The position numbers were made by a program, and so were the translations under genes. A model generated the notes under the pieces. That model was not told the DNA's origin. It saw only the letters and a program-made list of their open reading frames with translations, and did no database searches. From NCBI RefSeq assembly GCF_023700005.1, contig NZ_JAMLJK010000001.1:1905096-1969095 (forward strand): a stretch of 64,000 nucleotides of DNA. Reading direction: 5' to 3'. This document shows positions 47,899 to 58,537 of this stretch, piece by piece. The stretch's first letter is position 1, and every line of letters begins with the position of its first letter. The DNA comes from Larsenimonas rhizosphaerae. GTDB lineage: Bacteria > Pseudomonadota > Gammaproteobacteria > Pseudomonadales > Halomonadaceae.

Positions 47899-48794
47899 CC
47901 CATCTTCGCGCAGGGCTTGTACAACAACCGGCCTGGCCGGATAAACAGAAAAGTCTGGCAGCCTCGGCAGAAGGCATCCGCGCCCTCGCCGCCGATGGAG
48001 CACGACTGGTGCTTCTTCAGGAGCTGCACGCTACGCATTACTTCTGTCAGACAGAAGACGCCGATCTATTTGATCTGGCCGAGCCACTGGACGGCCCGAC
48101 AACGACCTGCCTGGCCGCGCTGGCTGCCGAGCTCGACATCGTGATCGTGGGATCGATTTTCGAGCGTCGCGCCGCCGGGGTATATCACAACACAGCCGTC
48201 GTACTGGACGGCAAGAAGGGCCGAGTCGGTCACTACCGGAAAATGCACATTCCGGATGACCCCGGTTTCTATGAAAAATTCTATTTCACCCCCGGGGATG
48301 CCGCCCAGCAGGAAGGGCTTGGCTTTACCCCGGTTGAAACCTCGGTCGGCCGACTTGGCATTCTGGTCTGCTGGGATCAATGGTACCCGGAAGCAGCCCG
48401 GCTCATGGCTCTTGCCGGTGCTGATATACTGCTTTATCCCACGGCCATCGGATGGGATCCGGATGAAGAAGACGGCGAAAACCAGCGCCAGCTGGATGCA
48501 TGGACACTGATTCAGCGCTCACATGCCGTTGCCAATGGCCTGCCGGTCATGGTCGCCAACCGCACTGGCCATGAAGCAGCGCCCGATCAATCGAGTGCCG
48601 GCATCCGGTTCTGGGGGGGCAGCTTCATCGCCGGGCCCCAGGGTGAGTTTCTTGAATACGCCGGCGAAGAACCCACGACACTGATTACCGATATCAGCAT
48701 GGCGCGCAGCGAGCAGGTACGGCGCATGTGGCCCTACCTGCGGGACCGCCGGGTGGATGCATATGGGCATCTGACCCGCCGTTACATCGACTGA
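47895..48794 (+). CDS. aguB: N-carbamoylputrescine amidase
   Basis: A 299-residue nitrilase-family amidase giving putrescine, CO2 and ammonia. The Glu-Lys-Cys triad is E43 (LLQELHATHYF), K116 (YRKMHIPDDPG) and C159 (LVCWDQWYPEAARL). Its ATG overlaps the aguA stop by four bases. No dedicated regulator (such as aguR) was seen next to it. Confidence 0.94.
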   Translation: MTHLRAGLVQQPAWPDKQKSLAASAEGIRALAADGARLVLLQELHATHYFCQTEDADLFDLAEPLDGPTTTCLAALAAELDIVIVGSIFERRAAGVYHNTAVVLDGKKGRVGHYRKMHIPDDPGFYEKFYFTPGDAAQQEGLGFTPVETSVGRLGILVCWDQWYPEAARLMALAGADILLYPTAIGWDPDEEDGENQRQLDAWTLIQRSHAVANGLPVMVANRTGHEAAPDQSSAGIRFWGGSFIAGPQGEFLEYAGEEPTTLITDISMARSEQVRRMWPYLRDRRVDAYGHLTRRYID

Positions 48795-48807
48795 TCCCAT
48801 CCCCATC

Positions 48808-48826
48808 GCCGGGCACTCTGCCCGGC
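48808..48826. terminator. Short hairpin after aguB
   Basis: GCCGGGC-ACTCT-GCCCGGC stem ending 17 bases before the tus-like start, without a T tract; a weak terminator or attenuator between aguB and the next gene. Confidence 0.4.
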
Positions 48827-48843
48827 ATTACTTCAGGAACCCC

Positions 48844-49725
48844 ATGTCCACCAAACCGCTTTCCAGTTACCAATTGACGGCTGAAATAGAACAGGCCTTT
48901 GATGGTGTGGTTGAAGCCACTGCCCGATTCTGTGATGCCGTCGACACCAGAAAGCCTCGCCAGTGGACATTATGTGACACGTCAGCGCCCGCGCAGTGGC
49001 TACGCCAGGCTCTGGAGGACATGTGGTATGAAGACGGGCAGGATGGCCGCGCAACGCGCAACTATATTGGCGTGGTACTCGCTGACGATACCACTCTTGA
49101 ACTCGCCATGGCCCTGAACGAACGCAAGGACCATTTTGGTACACTGGTGGGACAACTGCGCAAGCAATCTGCCAGCGCGGTTGCCGAGCTGAAGGTACAC
49201 CTGCCACGCCGACACCCTGCAGTGGAAGCACCACTGGAGCAGCGTGGTCTGGCCAGGCTTCACCTCAAACAGACATGGCGACGCCTGCCAATTGCCGAAG
49301 CACCGCTGGCCCGCCTGCACCTGTCCTGGTATACCAGCGGACGTTCCATTAAACGCCTGACGGTGGAACAGGCTCAGGAGAAACTGGCAGCATTCAACAA
49401 TGAGGCGGCACACATCAGAATTCAGTGGCAAAAGCTGGCCGCCCTGCCGAGTGACGAAATCCTGGCGCAGGTTCAGCACCAGGCACCCGTCATGCGTGGC
49501 AATCTGTTTTTCAAGGAGCCGCTGGCCGATGGCCATACGCGACGCGCCCTGAACATGGCCCTTCCGTTGATCATTCCGGCCGATCACACTGATCGGTTAC
49601 CGCTGATCAACACGCCGCCCGCCACGCCGCCGACACACCGCACCCGGGCACGGCGGGAAGATACCCGAATCGAGGATGATCCCTATATTCCCAGTCTGAG
49701 ACTGTACCGCTATCGCTCACAGTAA
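48844..49725 (+). CDS. tus: Tus-like DNA replication terminus site-binding protein
   Basis: A 293-residue basic protein (E. coli Tus 309). By eye it aligns along its length with Tus: N-terminal helix LTAEIEQAFDGVVEATARF; YIGVVLADDTTLELAMALNE with RKDHFGTLV against the Tus LPGVLCYQ and HINKLKTTFEHIV segments; LSWYTSGRSIKRLTVEQAQE against [20 protein letters not shown]; the shared AALP; and an RLYRY end against RLHLY. Tus binds Ter sites and blocks DnaB helicase from one side, trapping replication forks. Identity is low, so exact DNA contacts and the lock residue are not proven. It follows aguB by 49 bases. No convincing Ter site was spotted upstream. Confidence 0.72.
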   Translation: MSTKPLSSYQLTAEIEQAFDGVVEATARFCDAVDTRKPRQWTLCDTSAPAQWLRQALEDMWYEDGQDGRATRNYIGVVLADDTTLELAMALNERKDHFGTLVGQLRKQSASAVAELKVHLPRRHPAVEAPLEQRGLARLHLKQTWRRLPIAEAPLARLHLSWYTSGRSIKRLTVEQAQEKLAAFNNEAAHIRIQWQKLAALPSDEILAQVQHQAPVMRGNLFFKEPLADGHTRRALNMALPLIIPADHTDRLPLINTPPATPPTHRTRARREDTRIEDDPYIPSLRLYRYRSQ

Positions 49726-49733
49726 ATCAGGCG

Positions 49734-50024
49734 CTATAGATCCTCGGGCCGGGCAGGCAGGTGCTTGAGGTGTATTGATCGGGCCAGCTGAATGCCAGGC
49801 CGCAGCAACAATTGCGCACTACCGATGACAAACAGCCAGGTACCGATCGTCAACAGGGTGCCTTCATAAAAGAAACAGAAGCTACCGACCAGAAACCAGA
49901 GCCCGATCATCATGTCATTGAGCATGCTCAGGATTTCGTAGCGGCGATGCAGCACGATTTCATCGTGCCCAAAGGTAAAGGTCAGATCACCATCGCTTTT
50001 TTTTTCGCGCTGCATCTGCAACAT
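49734..50024 (-). CDS. YrhK-domain membrane protein
   Basis: A 96-residue protein with a YrhK-like domain: LHRRYEILSMLNDMMIGLWFLVGS then FFYEGTLLTIGTWLFVIGSAQLLLRPGI, giving two membrane helices (~37-55, ~58-77). Function unknown. It starts 29 bases after sthA on the same strand and may be the last gene of that transcript; its stop is eight bases from the tus-like stop. Confidence 0.75.
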   Translation of the reverse strand: MLQMQREKKSDGDLTFTFGHDEIVLHRRYEILSMLNDMMIGLWFLVGSFCFFYEGTLLTIGTWLFVIGSAQLLLRPGIQLARSIHLKHLPARPEDL

Positions 50025-50053
50025 GCCTCCGTTGGTATATCGACAACAGTCGC

Positions 50054-51445
50054 CTAGAAAATCCGGTTGTAGCCATTCTGGGCGGCGACCCGATAGGCTT
50101 CCGCCATGGTCGGGTAATTGAAGGTTGTATTGAGGAAGTACTTCAGTGTATTAGCCTCGCCCTTTTGCCGCATGATGGCCTGACCGATGTGAATAATCTC
50201 GGACGCCTGGTCACCAAAGCAGTGGATTCCCAGAATGGCCAGTGTTTCGGGGTGAAACAGGATCTTGAGCATCCCGACACGGTCGTTGGTAATCTGCGCC
50301 CGCGCCGTATCCTTGAAAAAGACCTGTCCAACCTCGTAGGGAACACATGCATTGGTGAGTTCACGCTCGTTCTTGCCTACGGAGCTGATCTCGGGAATGG
50401 TATAAATTCCGGTCGGGATATCATCCACGAACTGGAAATCGTCATTCAACAAATCCGCTGACGCAAAACGTCCCTGGTCATAGGCGGCACTGGCCAGACT
50501 GGGCCAGCCAATGACATCCCCGGCCGCATAGATGTGGGGCAATTCCGTACGATAATGCTCGTCCACCTGAAGCTGGCCACGGGAATTGGCGGTGAGTCCG
50601 ATATTTTCAAGCCCGAGCTGGTCGGTATTACCGGTCCGACCATTGGCCCACATGAAGGCATCGGCACGCAGTTTCTTGCCGGATTTCAAATAAACCGTAA
50701 CGCCACCCTCATCCCCTTCAACACGCTCATATTCTTCATTATGCCGTACCAGTACGCCGTTGTTTCTCAGGTGATAAGAGAGCGCATCGCTGATCTCATC
50801 ATCAAGAAATGACAATAGACGCTCGCGTGTATCGACCAGATCAACCTTGACGCCCAGCCCGGAAAATATGGAAGCATATTCGGAGCCAATGACACCGGCG
50901 CCGTAGATGATCAACGTGCGGGGTGAATGACTCAGATCCAGAATGGTGTCGGAACAGTAGATACGGGGATGGCGAAAATCGATATCTGCCGGACGATACG
51001 GGCGAGAGCCCGTAGCGATGACGACCTGCTGTGTCTTGAGTTCCTCGACGCCATCGTGGTTATCCCGTACCACAATGGTGGACTCATCCTGGAAGCGCGC
51101 CGTACCGAAAAAAAGGTCTACCCGATTATGGGCATAAAAATTGGTCCTCATTTCCACCTGCTGATCAACAACACGGCGGGAATGCTCCAGCACCCGCGAA
51201 AATGAAAACCAGCGCGGCTCGCCTACTTCCCGGAACAGCTTGTTGGTATTGAACTCAATGATCTGCTTGACGGCGTGGCGCAACGCCTTGGAAGGAATGG
51301 TGCCCTTGTGGGTACAGTTACCGCCTACCGACGACTGAGCCTCGATTACTGCAACGCGCTTGCCGTGCTTGGCTGCATTAAGCGCCGCACTTTCGCCGGC
51401 CGGACCGGAACCAATCACTACCACGTCGTAATTATATACAGCCAT
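50054..51445 (-). CDS. sthA: Soluble pyridine nucleotide transhydrogenase
   Basis: A 463-residue FAD flavoprotein moving hydride between NADPH and NAD+. FAD motif [20 protein letters not shown], and [19 protein letters not shown], where the redox disulfide of related reductases is replaced by C44 and T49, a hallmark of SthA. NAD-binding [15 protein letters not shown] and the C-terminal dimer domain with [14 protein letters not shown]. Lies between nqrM and the YrhK gene; both SthA and NQR control the NADH pool. Confidence 0.94.
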   Translation of the reverse strand: MAVYNYDVVVIGSGPAGESAALNAAKHGKRVAVIEAQSSVGGNCTHKGTIPSKALRHAVKQIIEFNTNKLFREVGEPRWFSFSRVLEHSRRVVDQQVEMRTNFYAHNRVDLFFGTARFQDESTIVVRDNHDGVEELKTQQVVIATGSRPYRPADIDFRHPRIYCSDTILDLSHSPRTLIIYGAGVIGSEYASIFSGLGVKVDLVDTRERLLSFLDDEISDALSYHLRNNGVLVRHNEEYERVEGDEGGVTVYLKSGKKLRADAFMWANGRTGNTDQLGLENIGLTANSRGQLQVDEHYRTELPHIYAAGDVIGWPSLASAAYDQGRFASADLLNDDFQFVDDIPTGIYTIPEISSVGKNERELTNACVPYEVGQVFFKDTARAQITNDRVGMLKILFHPETLAILGIHCFGDQASEIIHIGQAIMRQKGEANTLKYFLNTTFNYPTMAEAYRVAAQNGYNRIF

Positions 51446-51473
51446 CTTGTTCCATTAGCTCCTGTCGTGAATA

Positions 51474-51734
51474 TCAGGTACGGCGGCGCGTAGCGTCGTA
51501 ACCCAGCGAACTGTCTGCACTGGCAGCGGCGCGTGGAACTACACCGGCTCGCTTTTTCTGCTCTTCTTCACAGATTTCATCCTTGCCACCACAGATATCA
51601 CACCCCTGCTTGAGCCCAAGGTTATTGAGCCCGCCACATGAGCCGGCGATCGGCTTGCGTCCCATCAATACACCGACGGACATGGCTGTCACCAGCAGCA
51701 ACATGGCTGCAAATACCAGAACCCAAATCATCAT
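51474..51734 (-). CDS. nqrM: Na+-NQR maturation factor NqrM
   Basis: An 86-residue DUF539 protein with one N-terminal membrane helix (~3-24) and four Cys (C33, C45, C48, C55) in GSCGGLNNLGLKQGCDICGG. NqrM is required to insert the Fe centre between NqrD and NqrE. A GGAGG site precedes the ATG by seven bases. It closes the nqr gene group. Confidence 0.92.
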   Translation of the reverse strand: MMIWVLVFAAMLLLVTAMSVGVLMGRKPIAGSCGGLNNLGLKQGCDICGGKDEICEEEQKKRAGVVPRAAASADSSLGYDATRRRT

Positions 51735-51854
51735 GTTTATTCCTCCGGACGATGAATGCTCGTCTGCCTGTTGGCCTGAACCCATTGTATCAAATATGTA
51801 CGCCGGGATGCTCATTCATGCACCTCAGCAATATATTCACCAGATGAGAGGTGA

Positions 51855-52373
51855 TTACCGTGACGACGCTGTCTGATCAGCAGATGTCGATGACAGTCGC
51901 TGACAGGATGTCAGCATCCGCGGCATCTGACGAGATGGATATGCAAGCGGTGGCGTAATCGGCGCATCAACACTCACAAGGCACCGCCGCACCGAACGCT
52001 CTCCTGGCCCCGGGGAAAGCATGCTTCGCGTTACCAGCCAGCCCGACACTTCAAGCTGATAGTGCGTTATGCCGCGTGCAGCAAGCTCATGCTCAAAGGC
52101 ATCCATCAATGCCAGCGCCGGTATCTCCACCGGTTGATCAAGGCCTTGCTCAGGCATGATGGCCAGCGATGGCGGCGCAGCAATCAACCGGGTTTCAAGC
52201 CGCATCAACTCATCTGACGAGACGGTGTCCGCCGGCACGGCCAGCCGCCAGGGCAAGGCCAGGGTTACCCCACCGATGTATCGATTCGATTGACGAAAAC
52301 TGCCTGTTTCAGCATAAAAAAGGGCCAGCCCCGCAAGGGCCAGCCCGATTAAAGTGCAGCCGATAATGCGCAT
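51855..52373 (-). CDS. Shortened ApbE-like protein in the nqr operon
   Basis: A 172-residue protein with an N-terminal hydrophobic segment (residues 4-20). It occupies the position of apbE, whose product attaches FMN to NqrB and NqrC. Two segments resemble ApbE: YIGGVTLALPWRLAVPAD... ELMRLETRLIA (the GxTMGTTW start and helix) and ALMDAFEHELAARGITHYQLEVSG (the helix and strand before the GGE motif). The TDGAFD and metal-binding regions and the entire C-terminal half are absent, and GGE is changed to SGW. Catalysis by itself is unlikely. One-base TGATG overlap with nqrF suggests it is still translated. Could be a relic or have a new role. Confidence 0.5.
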   Translation of the reverse strand: MRIIGCTLIGLALAGLALFYAETGSFRQSNRYIGGVTLALPWRLAVPADTVSSDELMRLETRLIAAPPSLAIMPEQGLDQPVEIPALALMDAFEHELAARGITHYQLEVSGWLVTRSMLSPGPGERSVRRCLVSVDAPITPPLAYPSRQMPRMLTSCQRLSSTSADQTASSR

Positions 52374-53605
52374 CAGCCGCCAAAGTCATCCAGAAGGATG
52401 TTTTCAGGCTCGACGCCCATGTCTGTCAGCATCTTGACGACAGATGCGTTCATCATGGGTGGCCCGCACATATAATATTCACAGTCTTCAGGAGCCGGAT
52501 GGTCCTTCAGGTAGTTTTCATACAAAACGTTATGGATAAAGCCTGTCGGACCTTCCCAATTATCTTCCGGCTGCGGGTCAGAGAGCGCAAGATGCCATTC
52601 GAAGTTCTCGTTTTCGGCTTCGAGCTGGTCATACTCCTCGTTATAGAACGATTCACGCATGGAGCGCGCCCCGTACCAGAACGAAATCTTGCGATCACTA
52701 TTGAGACGCTTGAGCTGATCGAAGATATGGCTTCGCATGGGCGCCATACCGGCACCACCACCCACAAACACCATTTCAGCATCGGTATCCCGGGCAAAGA
52801 ACTCGCCAAAGGGACCATATACCGTGACCTTGTCGCCTTCCTTGAGACTGAATACCCAGGTCGACATCAATCCGGGCGGATGGTCCGTATTCGGCGGAGG
52901 TGTGGCAATACGGATGTTGAACTTCAACATGCCACGCTCTTCAGGGTAGTTGGCCATCGAGTAGGCACGAATCACCGGCTCGGTGGTCTTCCCGGTCACA
53001 TTGAACATCCCGAACCGATCCCAGTCTCCCCGGTACTCTTCGGGTATATCGAAATCGCTGAACTTGATGTCATACGCAGGCGCCTCAAGCTGCATGTACC
53101 CGCCGGCGCGGAAGGCCACGTTTTCACCTTCCGGAAGGCGCAGTGTCAACTCCTTGATGAAGGTAGCCACGTTCGGGTTGGAAACCACGGTACATTCCCA
53201 CTTCTTGACCCCGAACACTTCTTCCGGCACTTGAATCTTCATGTCCTGCTTGACAGGTACCTGGCAGGAAAGGCGCCAGCCTTCCTTCTTTTCACCCATG
53301 GTGAAATGGCTTTCCTCGGTCGGCAGAATGGATCCGCCGCCCTCGGCTACCCGGCACTTGCACTGCGCGCAGGAGCCACCGCCGCCACATGCAGAAGACA
53401 GGAATATGCCATTGGCTGCCAGTGTCTGCAGCAACTTGCCACCAGCCTGGGTGGTCAGCGTGCTGTCCGGATCATCGTTGATTTCAATGGTAACGTCACC
53501 ACTGGAAACCAGACGGCTGCGTGCCATAAGGATCACGGCAACCAGCCCGAGGACGATCACGGTAAACATGACCACGCCGAGCAGGATAATTGTTGAATCG
53601 ACCAT
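52373..53605 (-). CDS. nqrF: Na+-NQR subunit F
   Basis: A 410-residue NADH-oxidising subunit. N-terminal membrane helix (~5-27), [2Fe-2S] ligands C73, C79, C82 and C114 ([21 protein letters not shown]), FAD-binding [11 protein letters not shown], and NADH-binding [13 protein letters not shown] and [13 protein letters not shown]. Electrons enter NQR here. Followed with a one-base overlap by the ApbE-like gene. Confidence 0.96.
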   Translation of the reverse strand: MVDSTIILLGVVMFTVIVLGLVAVILMARSRLVSSGDVTIEINDDPDSTLTTQAGGKLLQTLAANGIFLSSACGGGGSCAQCKCRVAEGGGSILPTEESHFTMGEKKEGWRLSCQVPVKQDMKIQVPEEVFGVKKWECTVVSNPNVATFIKELTLRLPEGENVAFRAGGYMQLEAPAYDIKFSDFDIPEEYRGDWDRFGMFNVTGKTTEPVIRAYSMANYPEERGMLKFNIRIATPPPNTDHPPGLMSTWVFSLKEGDKVTVYGPFGEFFARDTDAEMVFVGGGAGMAPMRSHIFDQLKRLNSDRKISFWYGARSMRESFYNEEYDQLEAENENFEWHLALSDPQPEDNWEGPTGFIHNVLYENYLKDHPAPEDCEYYMCGPPMMNASVVKMLTDMGVEPENILLDDFGG

Positions 53606-53641
53606 GTCGAGGTTCCCTATCGCGTTCTAGTTGTAAGCGTC

Positions 53642-54262
53642 TTAAAGCTGAATGCCTGAAAACGACATAAAGCCAAGCGACATCAACCCTACTGTCAGGA
53701 AGGTGATACCCAGCCCCTGCAGGCCGGCCGGCACATCGCTGTACTTGAGCTTTTCACGAATACCAGCCAGAGCAGTAATCGCCAACGCCCAGCCAACCCC
53801 GGCGCCAGCGCCATAAATCACTGATTCACCGAAGTTGTAGTCGCGCTGCACCATGAAAAGCGAGGCCCCCATGATGGCACAGTTCACCGTAATCAGCGGC
53901 AGGTATACACCCAGCGCGTTGTAAAGTGCCGGCACAAACTTGTCGAGAAACATCTCGAGGATCTGAACGATCGCCGCGATAACGCCGATATAGCTCAACA
54001 GCCCCAAAAACGTCAGATCAATGTTTTCTGCCCCTTCAATACCTGTCCATGACAGGGCACCCGCCTTGAGCAGATAGTTCAGGATCAGGTTGTTGACCGG
54101 CACGGTAATCATCAGTACCACGACAACGGCGATGCCCAGCCCCAGCGCCGACTGCACCTTCTTGGATACGGCCAGAAACGTACACATGCCGAGGAAGAAG
54201 GCCAACGCCATGTTTTCAACAAATACGGCCTTAATGAACAGACTCAGATAATGTTCGAACAT
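53642..54262 (-). CDS. nqrE: Na+-NQR subunit E
   Basis: A 206-residue six-helix membrane subunit that with NqrD holds an iron centre. [15 protein letters not shown] and [12 protein letters not shown] contain the two conserved Cys residues. One-base overlap with nqrD. Confidence 0.96.
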   Translation of the reverse strand: MFEHYLSLFIKAVFVENMALAFFLGMCTFLAVSKKVQSALGLGIAVVVVLMITVPVNNLILNYLLKAGALSWTGIEGAENIDLTFLGLLSYIGVIAAIVQILEMFLDKFVPALYNALGVYLPLITVNCAIMGASLFMVQRDYNFGESVIYGAGAGVGWALAITALAGIREKLKYSDVPAGLQGLGITFLTVGLMSLGFMSFSGIQL

Positions 54263-54930
54263 CAGACAGCCTCCTGCGCTCGAGTATTGGCAGTAATCTT
54301 GAAGTCCGCTTCTTCAACCTGTTCCGGATTCCTGCTTCTGATCGCCCAGATCATCAGGCCGATCACAAAGAAAGCCGATGGCGGCAGCAGCATCAAGCCA
54401 TTGGTGACGTACCAGCCACCGTCCTTGACGGTATGCAGAAGGGTGTACCCCATCAAGGAACCTGAACCAAACAGTTCACGCACCGCACCCACTACCAGAA
54501 GAACAAAGGTATAGCCCAGACCGTTGCCAACACCATCAAGGAAGCTCATGCCCGGGCCGTTCTGCATGGCATATGCCTCTGCACGCCCCATGACGATACA
54601 GTTGGTGATGATCAGCCCCACAAATACCGACAGCTGCTTGGAAATTTCATAGGCATAGGCGCGCAGCACCTGATCCACCACAATAACCAGGGAAGCAATG
54701 ATCGTCATTTGCACGATGATTCGGATCGACGACGGCATGTGGTTACGGATCAGCGAGACAAAGAAGCTGGAAAAGGCAGTAACGGCAATAACCGCAAGCC
54801 CCATGACCAGCGACGTCTGCACCGAGTTGGTAACCGCCAGCGCCGAGCAGACCCCAAGGATCTGCAGGGCAATCGGGTTGTTTTGAAAAATCGGCGTCGT
54901 CAGGACGCCCTTCGGCGTATCAGCAGCCAT
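54262..54930 (-). CDS. nqrD: Na+-NQR subunit D
   Basis: A 222-residue six-helix membrane subunit, mirror-related to Nqr[21 protein letters not shown] and [17 protein letters not shown] hold the conserved Cys pair for the iron centre. Starts two bases after nqrC. Confidence 0.96.
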   Translation of the reverse strand: MAADTPKGVLTTPIFQNNPIALQILGVCSALAVTNSVQTSLVMGLAVIAVTAFSSFFVSLIRNHMPSSIRIIVQMTIIASLVIVVDQVLRAYAYEISKQLSVFVGLIITNCIVMGRAEAYAMQNGPGMSFLDGVGNGLGYTFVLLVVGAVRELFGSGSLMGYTLLHTVKDGGWYVTNGLMLLPPSAFFVIGLMIWAIRSRNPEQVEEADFKITANTRAQEAV

Positions 54931-54932
54931 GA

Positions 54933-55715
54933 TTATGCTCCTTGAGACGGATCACGAAAACGTGACAGGTAGTTGGCAAATCCTTGATCGCCCAGCCAGA
55001 ACTGCAATAGCTGAGTTACACCACGGCTTGTCAGTGTGGCACCGGACAGGGCATCCACCTTGTTTTCGGCATTGGGCGTCTGCGCGTCGACGCCGCCCTT
55101 CACCAGACGAATAACAGGCGTCATGCTCTGATCAGCATAGACCTGCTTGCCATCCCAGAGGGCTTTCCACTTGGGGTTGTCAACCTCTCCTCCAAGCCCG
55201 GGAGTTTCACCCTGCTGGTAAAAGGACAGACCCACGATCGTGTTGCCATCGCCCTTGAGGGCCAGATAACCGTACATGATGGACCACAGCCCCTGGCCAC
55301 GCACGGGAAGGATGATCTGATCCGGCCTGGCCGGATCGCCCACCAGATACACGGTGGCAAAGTTTTCGCGACGACCGATACCGGCCGGATCATTCCCGCC
55401 CAGTGAACGGGATGTCGCCGGATCAGCGGCTGCCGCGAACTGATCAAAGGTCTCCGGATCAAACTTGTCGGAGTATTTGCCCGTATCCAGATTTACAACA
55501 CGGGGAGTAATGTGACTGAACTGCTCCGCCACGCTATCACCCGGCTTGTAGAGCTCGGCCACCTGCAAAATATTGGTCTTCCGATCAAGTTCCTGGTTGG
55601 TCTGCTGGATCGGTCGCAGCGCAACGGCCGCGGCCGATACCACTACCGAACATACAACGCACAGGGAAAACGCCACAATCAGCGTTTTCTTGATGGAGTT
55701 GTTATTACTGGCCAT
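54933..55715 (-). CDS. nqrC: Na+-NQR subunit C
   Basis: A 260-residue subunit with one N-terminal helix and a periplasmic domain carrying FMN covalently bound to T227 in [12 protein letters not shown]. This modification needs ApbE, of which only a shortened relative is next to the operon. One-base overlap with nqrB. Confidence 0.96.
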   Translation of the reverse strand: MASNNNSIKKTLIVAFSLCVVCSVVVSAAAVALRPIQQTNQELDRKTNILQVAELYKPGDSVAEQFSHITPRVVNLDTGKYSDKFDPETFDQFAAAADPATSRSLGGNDPAGIGRRENFATVYLVGDPARPDQIILPVRGQGLWSIMYGYLALKGDGNTIVGLSFYQQGETPGLGGEVDNPKWKALWDGKQVYADQSMTPVIRLVKGGVDAQTPNAENKVDALSGATLTSRGVTQLLQFWLGDQGFANYLSRFRDPSQGA

Positions 55716-56950
55716 CAGGCTGTCTCCTTACCGGCTGTCGCAGTAGCAAGCCGCTTCTGACGACGCTTGACGTTGGCCTGAACCACAAAATGGTCCATCA
55801 GAGGGGCGAACAGGTTGGCAAACAGGATTGCCAGCATCATGCCTTCAGGGAAGGCCGGGTTCACCACACGGATCAGCACCACCATGATGCCAATCAGAGC
55901 ACCGAAGGCGAGCTTGCCCTTGTTGGTCATCGACGCCGATACCGGGTCTGTTGCCATGAAAATCATGCCGAAGGCAAAACCACCGATTACCAGGTGCCAG
56001 TACCAGGGCAGTACAAACATCGGATTGGTTTGCGAACCAATCAGGTTGAACAGCGTGGCTGTCAGTACCATACCCAGAAACACGCCCAGAATGATCCGCC
56101 AGGAAGCAATGCGGGTCCACAGCAGAACCGCCCCACCGATCAGAATCATCAGTGTGGAAGTCTCGCCCATCGAGCCCTGAATGAAACCGAAAAAGGCATC
56201 ACTCCAGCTCATCTGCTGCTGCAGCTGTGCCATACCACCCTGAGCCGCCGTGGAAAGTGCAGTCGCACCGGAGTATCCATCGACACCGGGCACCCAGACA
56301 GAGTCACCAGACATCTGAGCCGGATAGGCAAAGTAGAGAAAGGCACGGCCTGTCAGCGCCGGATTGAGGAAGTTTTTGCCTGTACCGCCAAAGACTTCCT
56401 TGCCAATGACCACACCAAAGGTAATCCCCAGTGCCACCTGCCACAGCGGCGTTGTCGCCGGCAGCGTCAATGCAAACAGCACTGACGTTACAAAGAAGCC
56501 TTCGTTGATTTCATGGCCGCGCTTGACGGCAAACAGTACTTCCCAGAAACCACCTACCGCAAAGGTAATGAAATAGATCGGGATGAAATAGGTGGCGCCG
56601 AGCACGAAGTTGGCCCAGATACTTTCCGGATCGTGCCCACCGGCCAGTGACATCGTGACCGCGTCACGCCAGCCCGACAGCGCCGAGACGCCCTCGGTCA
56701 GCAGTGCTGTATTGGCCTGAAGTCCGGCGTTGTACATGCCGAAGAACATGGCCGGAAACGTACACATCCACATCGTGATCATGATGCGCTTGAGGTCAAT
56801 CCCGTCACGCAGATGAGAAGTTGACCGCGTTACGCTGGGTGGCGAGTAGAAAATGGTATCTACCGCTTCATACAGCGCATAGAACTTTTCGTACCGGCCA
56901 CCACTATGGAAATGAGGCTCGACCTTGTCGAGAACCTGTCGAATGCCCAT
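55715..56950 (-). CDS. nqrB: Na+-NQR subunit B
   Basis: A 411-residue ten-helix subunit that forms the sodium channel and holds covalent FMN on T230 ([16 protein letters not shown]), riboflavin and the quinone site. [16 protein letters not shown] and [17 protein letters not shown] are typical. Three bases after nqrA. Confidence 0.96.
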   Translation of the reverse strand: MGIRQVLDKVEPHFHSGGRYEKFYALYEAVDTIFYSPPSVTRSTSHLRDGIDLKRIMITMWMCTFPAMFFGMYNAGLQANTALLTEGVSALSGWRDAVTMSLAGGHDPESIWANFVLGATYFIPIYFITFAVGGFWEVLFAVKRGHEINEGFFVTSVLFALTLPATTPLWQVALGITFGVVIGKEVFGGTGKNFLNPALTGRAFLYFAYPAQMSGDSVWVPGVDGYSGATALSTAAQGGMAQLQQQMSWSDAFFGFIQGSMGETSTLMILIGGAVLLWTRIASWRIILGVFLGMVLTATLFNLIGSQTNPMFVLPWYWHLVIGGFAFGMIFMATDPVSASMTNKGKLAFGALIGIMVVLIRVVNPAFPEGMMLAILFANLFAPLMDHFVVQANVKRRQKRLATATAGKETA

Positions 56951-56953
56951 TTA

Positions 56954-58300
56954 TTAAGCCTCTTTCTCAATTGTCGCGAGATTGTCACGCAGAATGGGTC
57001 CGTACTCGTACTTGCCGGGGCATACGTAAGTGCACAGGGCGAGATCTTCTTCATCCAGCTCAAGACATCCCAGCTCCATGGCCGATTCGATATCCCCGAC
57101 GATCAGCGAGCGAAGCAGCTGGGTCGGCAGAATATCAAGCGGCATGACGGTTTCGTAGGCACCTACCGGTACCATGGCGCGCTCGGAACCATTGGTGTTG
57201 GTAGTAGGCCGGTAATCTTTCAGCCCGGTAATGCGGGACATGTATATGCCCAGTACGGAGTGACGCTTGGCACCCGGTGACAGCCAGCCCATGAAGCTGT
57301 GCTTGTCGCCCTCTTCGATCAGGGATGCCTGGGTATGAAAACGTCCCAGATAATGCTCGGCGCCGCGCGCAGTACGACCACCAAAGACAGACCCCGAGAT
57401 CACCCGCGTATCATCCGGCTTGATGATTTCACCCTGCAGCAATTCCTCAAGGCTCGCTCCCAGGCAGGTACGTATCAGACGGGGCTTCTCGGCACGCGGG
57501 CCACCAATGGCAATAACCCGTTCGCTGTTCAGCACACCACCATGAAACAGCTCACCGATGGCAATCACATCCTGATACCCGATATGCCAGACCTGTCGAT
57601 TCAGGCCAACCGGAGAAAGAAAGTGAATATGTGTTCCCGGCAACCCGGCAGGATGCTTGCCGCCAAAGGAGGCATAGGACACATCCTTCTCGTCTTCACC
57701 GGTTCGACCGTCAGGCGCCTTGCAGACGATAACGCGCCCTGAGGTCAACCGCTTGAGAACGCGCAGCCCTCGCTTGAAGGCACCGGCACGTTCATCAATG
57801 ATCACACTCGGATCAGCCGAGAGCGGATGCGTATCCATGGCGGTCACGAAAATATCGGCCGGCTCGGAGGTTAACGCAGGCACACGCGAGAATGGACGGG
57901 TACGGAAGGCCGTCCACAGACCGGATGCCACCAGTTGCTCTACGGCCGCATCCCGAGACAGGGAGGCAAGCTGGTCATCACTGTAGGCAGTGAATTGTAC
58001 CGGCTCCATTCCCTGGTCCTTGCGGATGACCACAGACAACAGGCGCCGTTTTTCTCCGCGGTTGATTGCCACGACCTCACCCGAGGCAGGGGCGGTATAC
58101 ATGACGCCGTCGGTTTTCTTGTCCGAAAAGAGCGCCTGACCCAATGCGACCTTATCGCCTTCACGTACCAGCATGGTGGGCTTCATGCCCACATAGTCAC
58201 TGCCGAGAATTGCTACGTGACGGACATCACGACCGGTCTCGATGCGCTGCTCCGGCGCACCGGCGATCGGGAGGTCCAAGCCTCGCTTGACTTCAATCAT
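56954..58300 (-). CDS. nqrA: Na+-NQR subunit A
   Basis: A 448-residue cytosolic-side subunit. N-terminal [16 protein letters not shown], the central [13 protein letters not shown] and the C-terminal [12 protein letters not shown] are diagnostic. It lacks a bound redox cofactor in known structures and contacts NqrB. First gene of the operon. The ATG chosen gives the standard start; the frame is open 19 codons further upstream. Confidence 0.95.
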   Translation of the reverse strand: MIEVKRGLDLPIAGAPEQRIETGRDVRHVAILGSDYVGMKPTMLVREGDKVALGQALFSDKKTDGVMYTAPASGEVVAINRGEKRRLLSVVIRKDQGMEPVQFTAYSDDQLASLSRDAAVEQLVASGLWTAFRTRPFSRVPALTSEPADIFVTAMDTHPLSADPSVIIDERAGAFKRGLRVLKRLTSGRVIVCKAPDGRTGEDEKDVSYASFGGKHPAGLPGTHIHFLSPVGLNRQVWHIGYQDVIAIGELFHGGVLNSERVIAIGGPRAEKPRLIRTCLGASLEELLQGEIIKPDDTRVISGSVFGGRTARGAEHYLGRFHTQASLIEEGDKHSFMGWLSPGAKRHSVLGIYMSRITGLKDYRPTTNTNGSERAMVPVGAYETVMPLDILPTQLLRSLIVGDIESAMELGCLELDEEDLALCTYVCPGKYEYGPILRDNLATIEKEA

Positions 58301-58479
58301 AGTCTCGCTCAATTGTCGGTTCTGATTTTTGTGCACGGTATAGCGGGAGGAAAGCATGCTCGAAAAGCACTGTCACAGATAATCACACCCGGCGCTGGCG
58401 CGGATGAAACCCGATATCGTTGTTAATCAGATGGTTGTTGCGAAGACCCGAGATAAACGAGCCCGATAAAAACCGGATT

Positions 58480-58485
58480 ATTATA
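58480..58485 (-). promoter_or_regulatory. Possible nqr promoter -10 element
   Basis: Perfect TATAAT on the minus strand about 180 bases ahead of nqrA. The nearest TTGATA is 21 bases upstream, further than the 17-base optimum, so the assignment is tentative; a long leader would result. Confidence 0.35.
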
Positions 58486-58537
58486 AAGAGGGAACGCTCG
58501 AAAGGCTATCAATCCCTAAACCGGGTTACAAACACAA

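Noticed and set aside
51735-51854. Search for the missing C-terminal half of ApbE after a frameshift
   Set aside because: Only 120 bases separate the short gene from nqrM, and no frame there shows ApbE motifs, so a simple frameshift does not explain the truncation.
52499-53596. 365-codon plus-strand frame opposite nqrF
   Set aside because: Antisense shadow of a clearly identified gene, with no recognisable protein features.
58515-58535. TTGTAAC core near the gap terminator as a Ter candidate
   Set aside because: The base corresponding to the essential G-C(6) pair and the downstream ACTAAA do not match, so a Tus site of the E. coli type is not supported.
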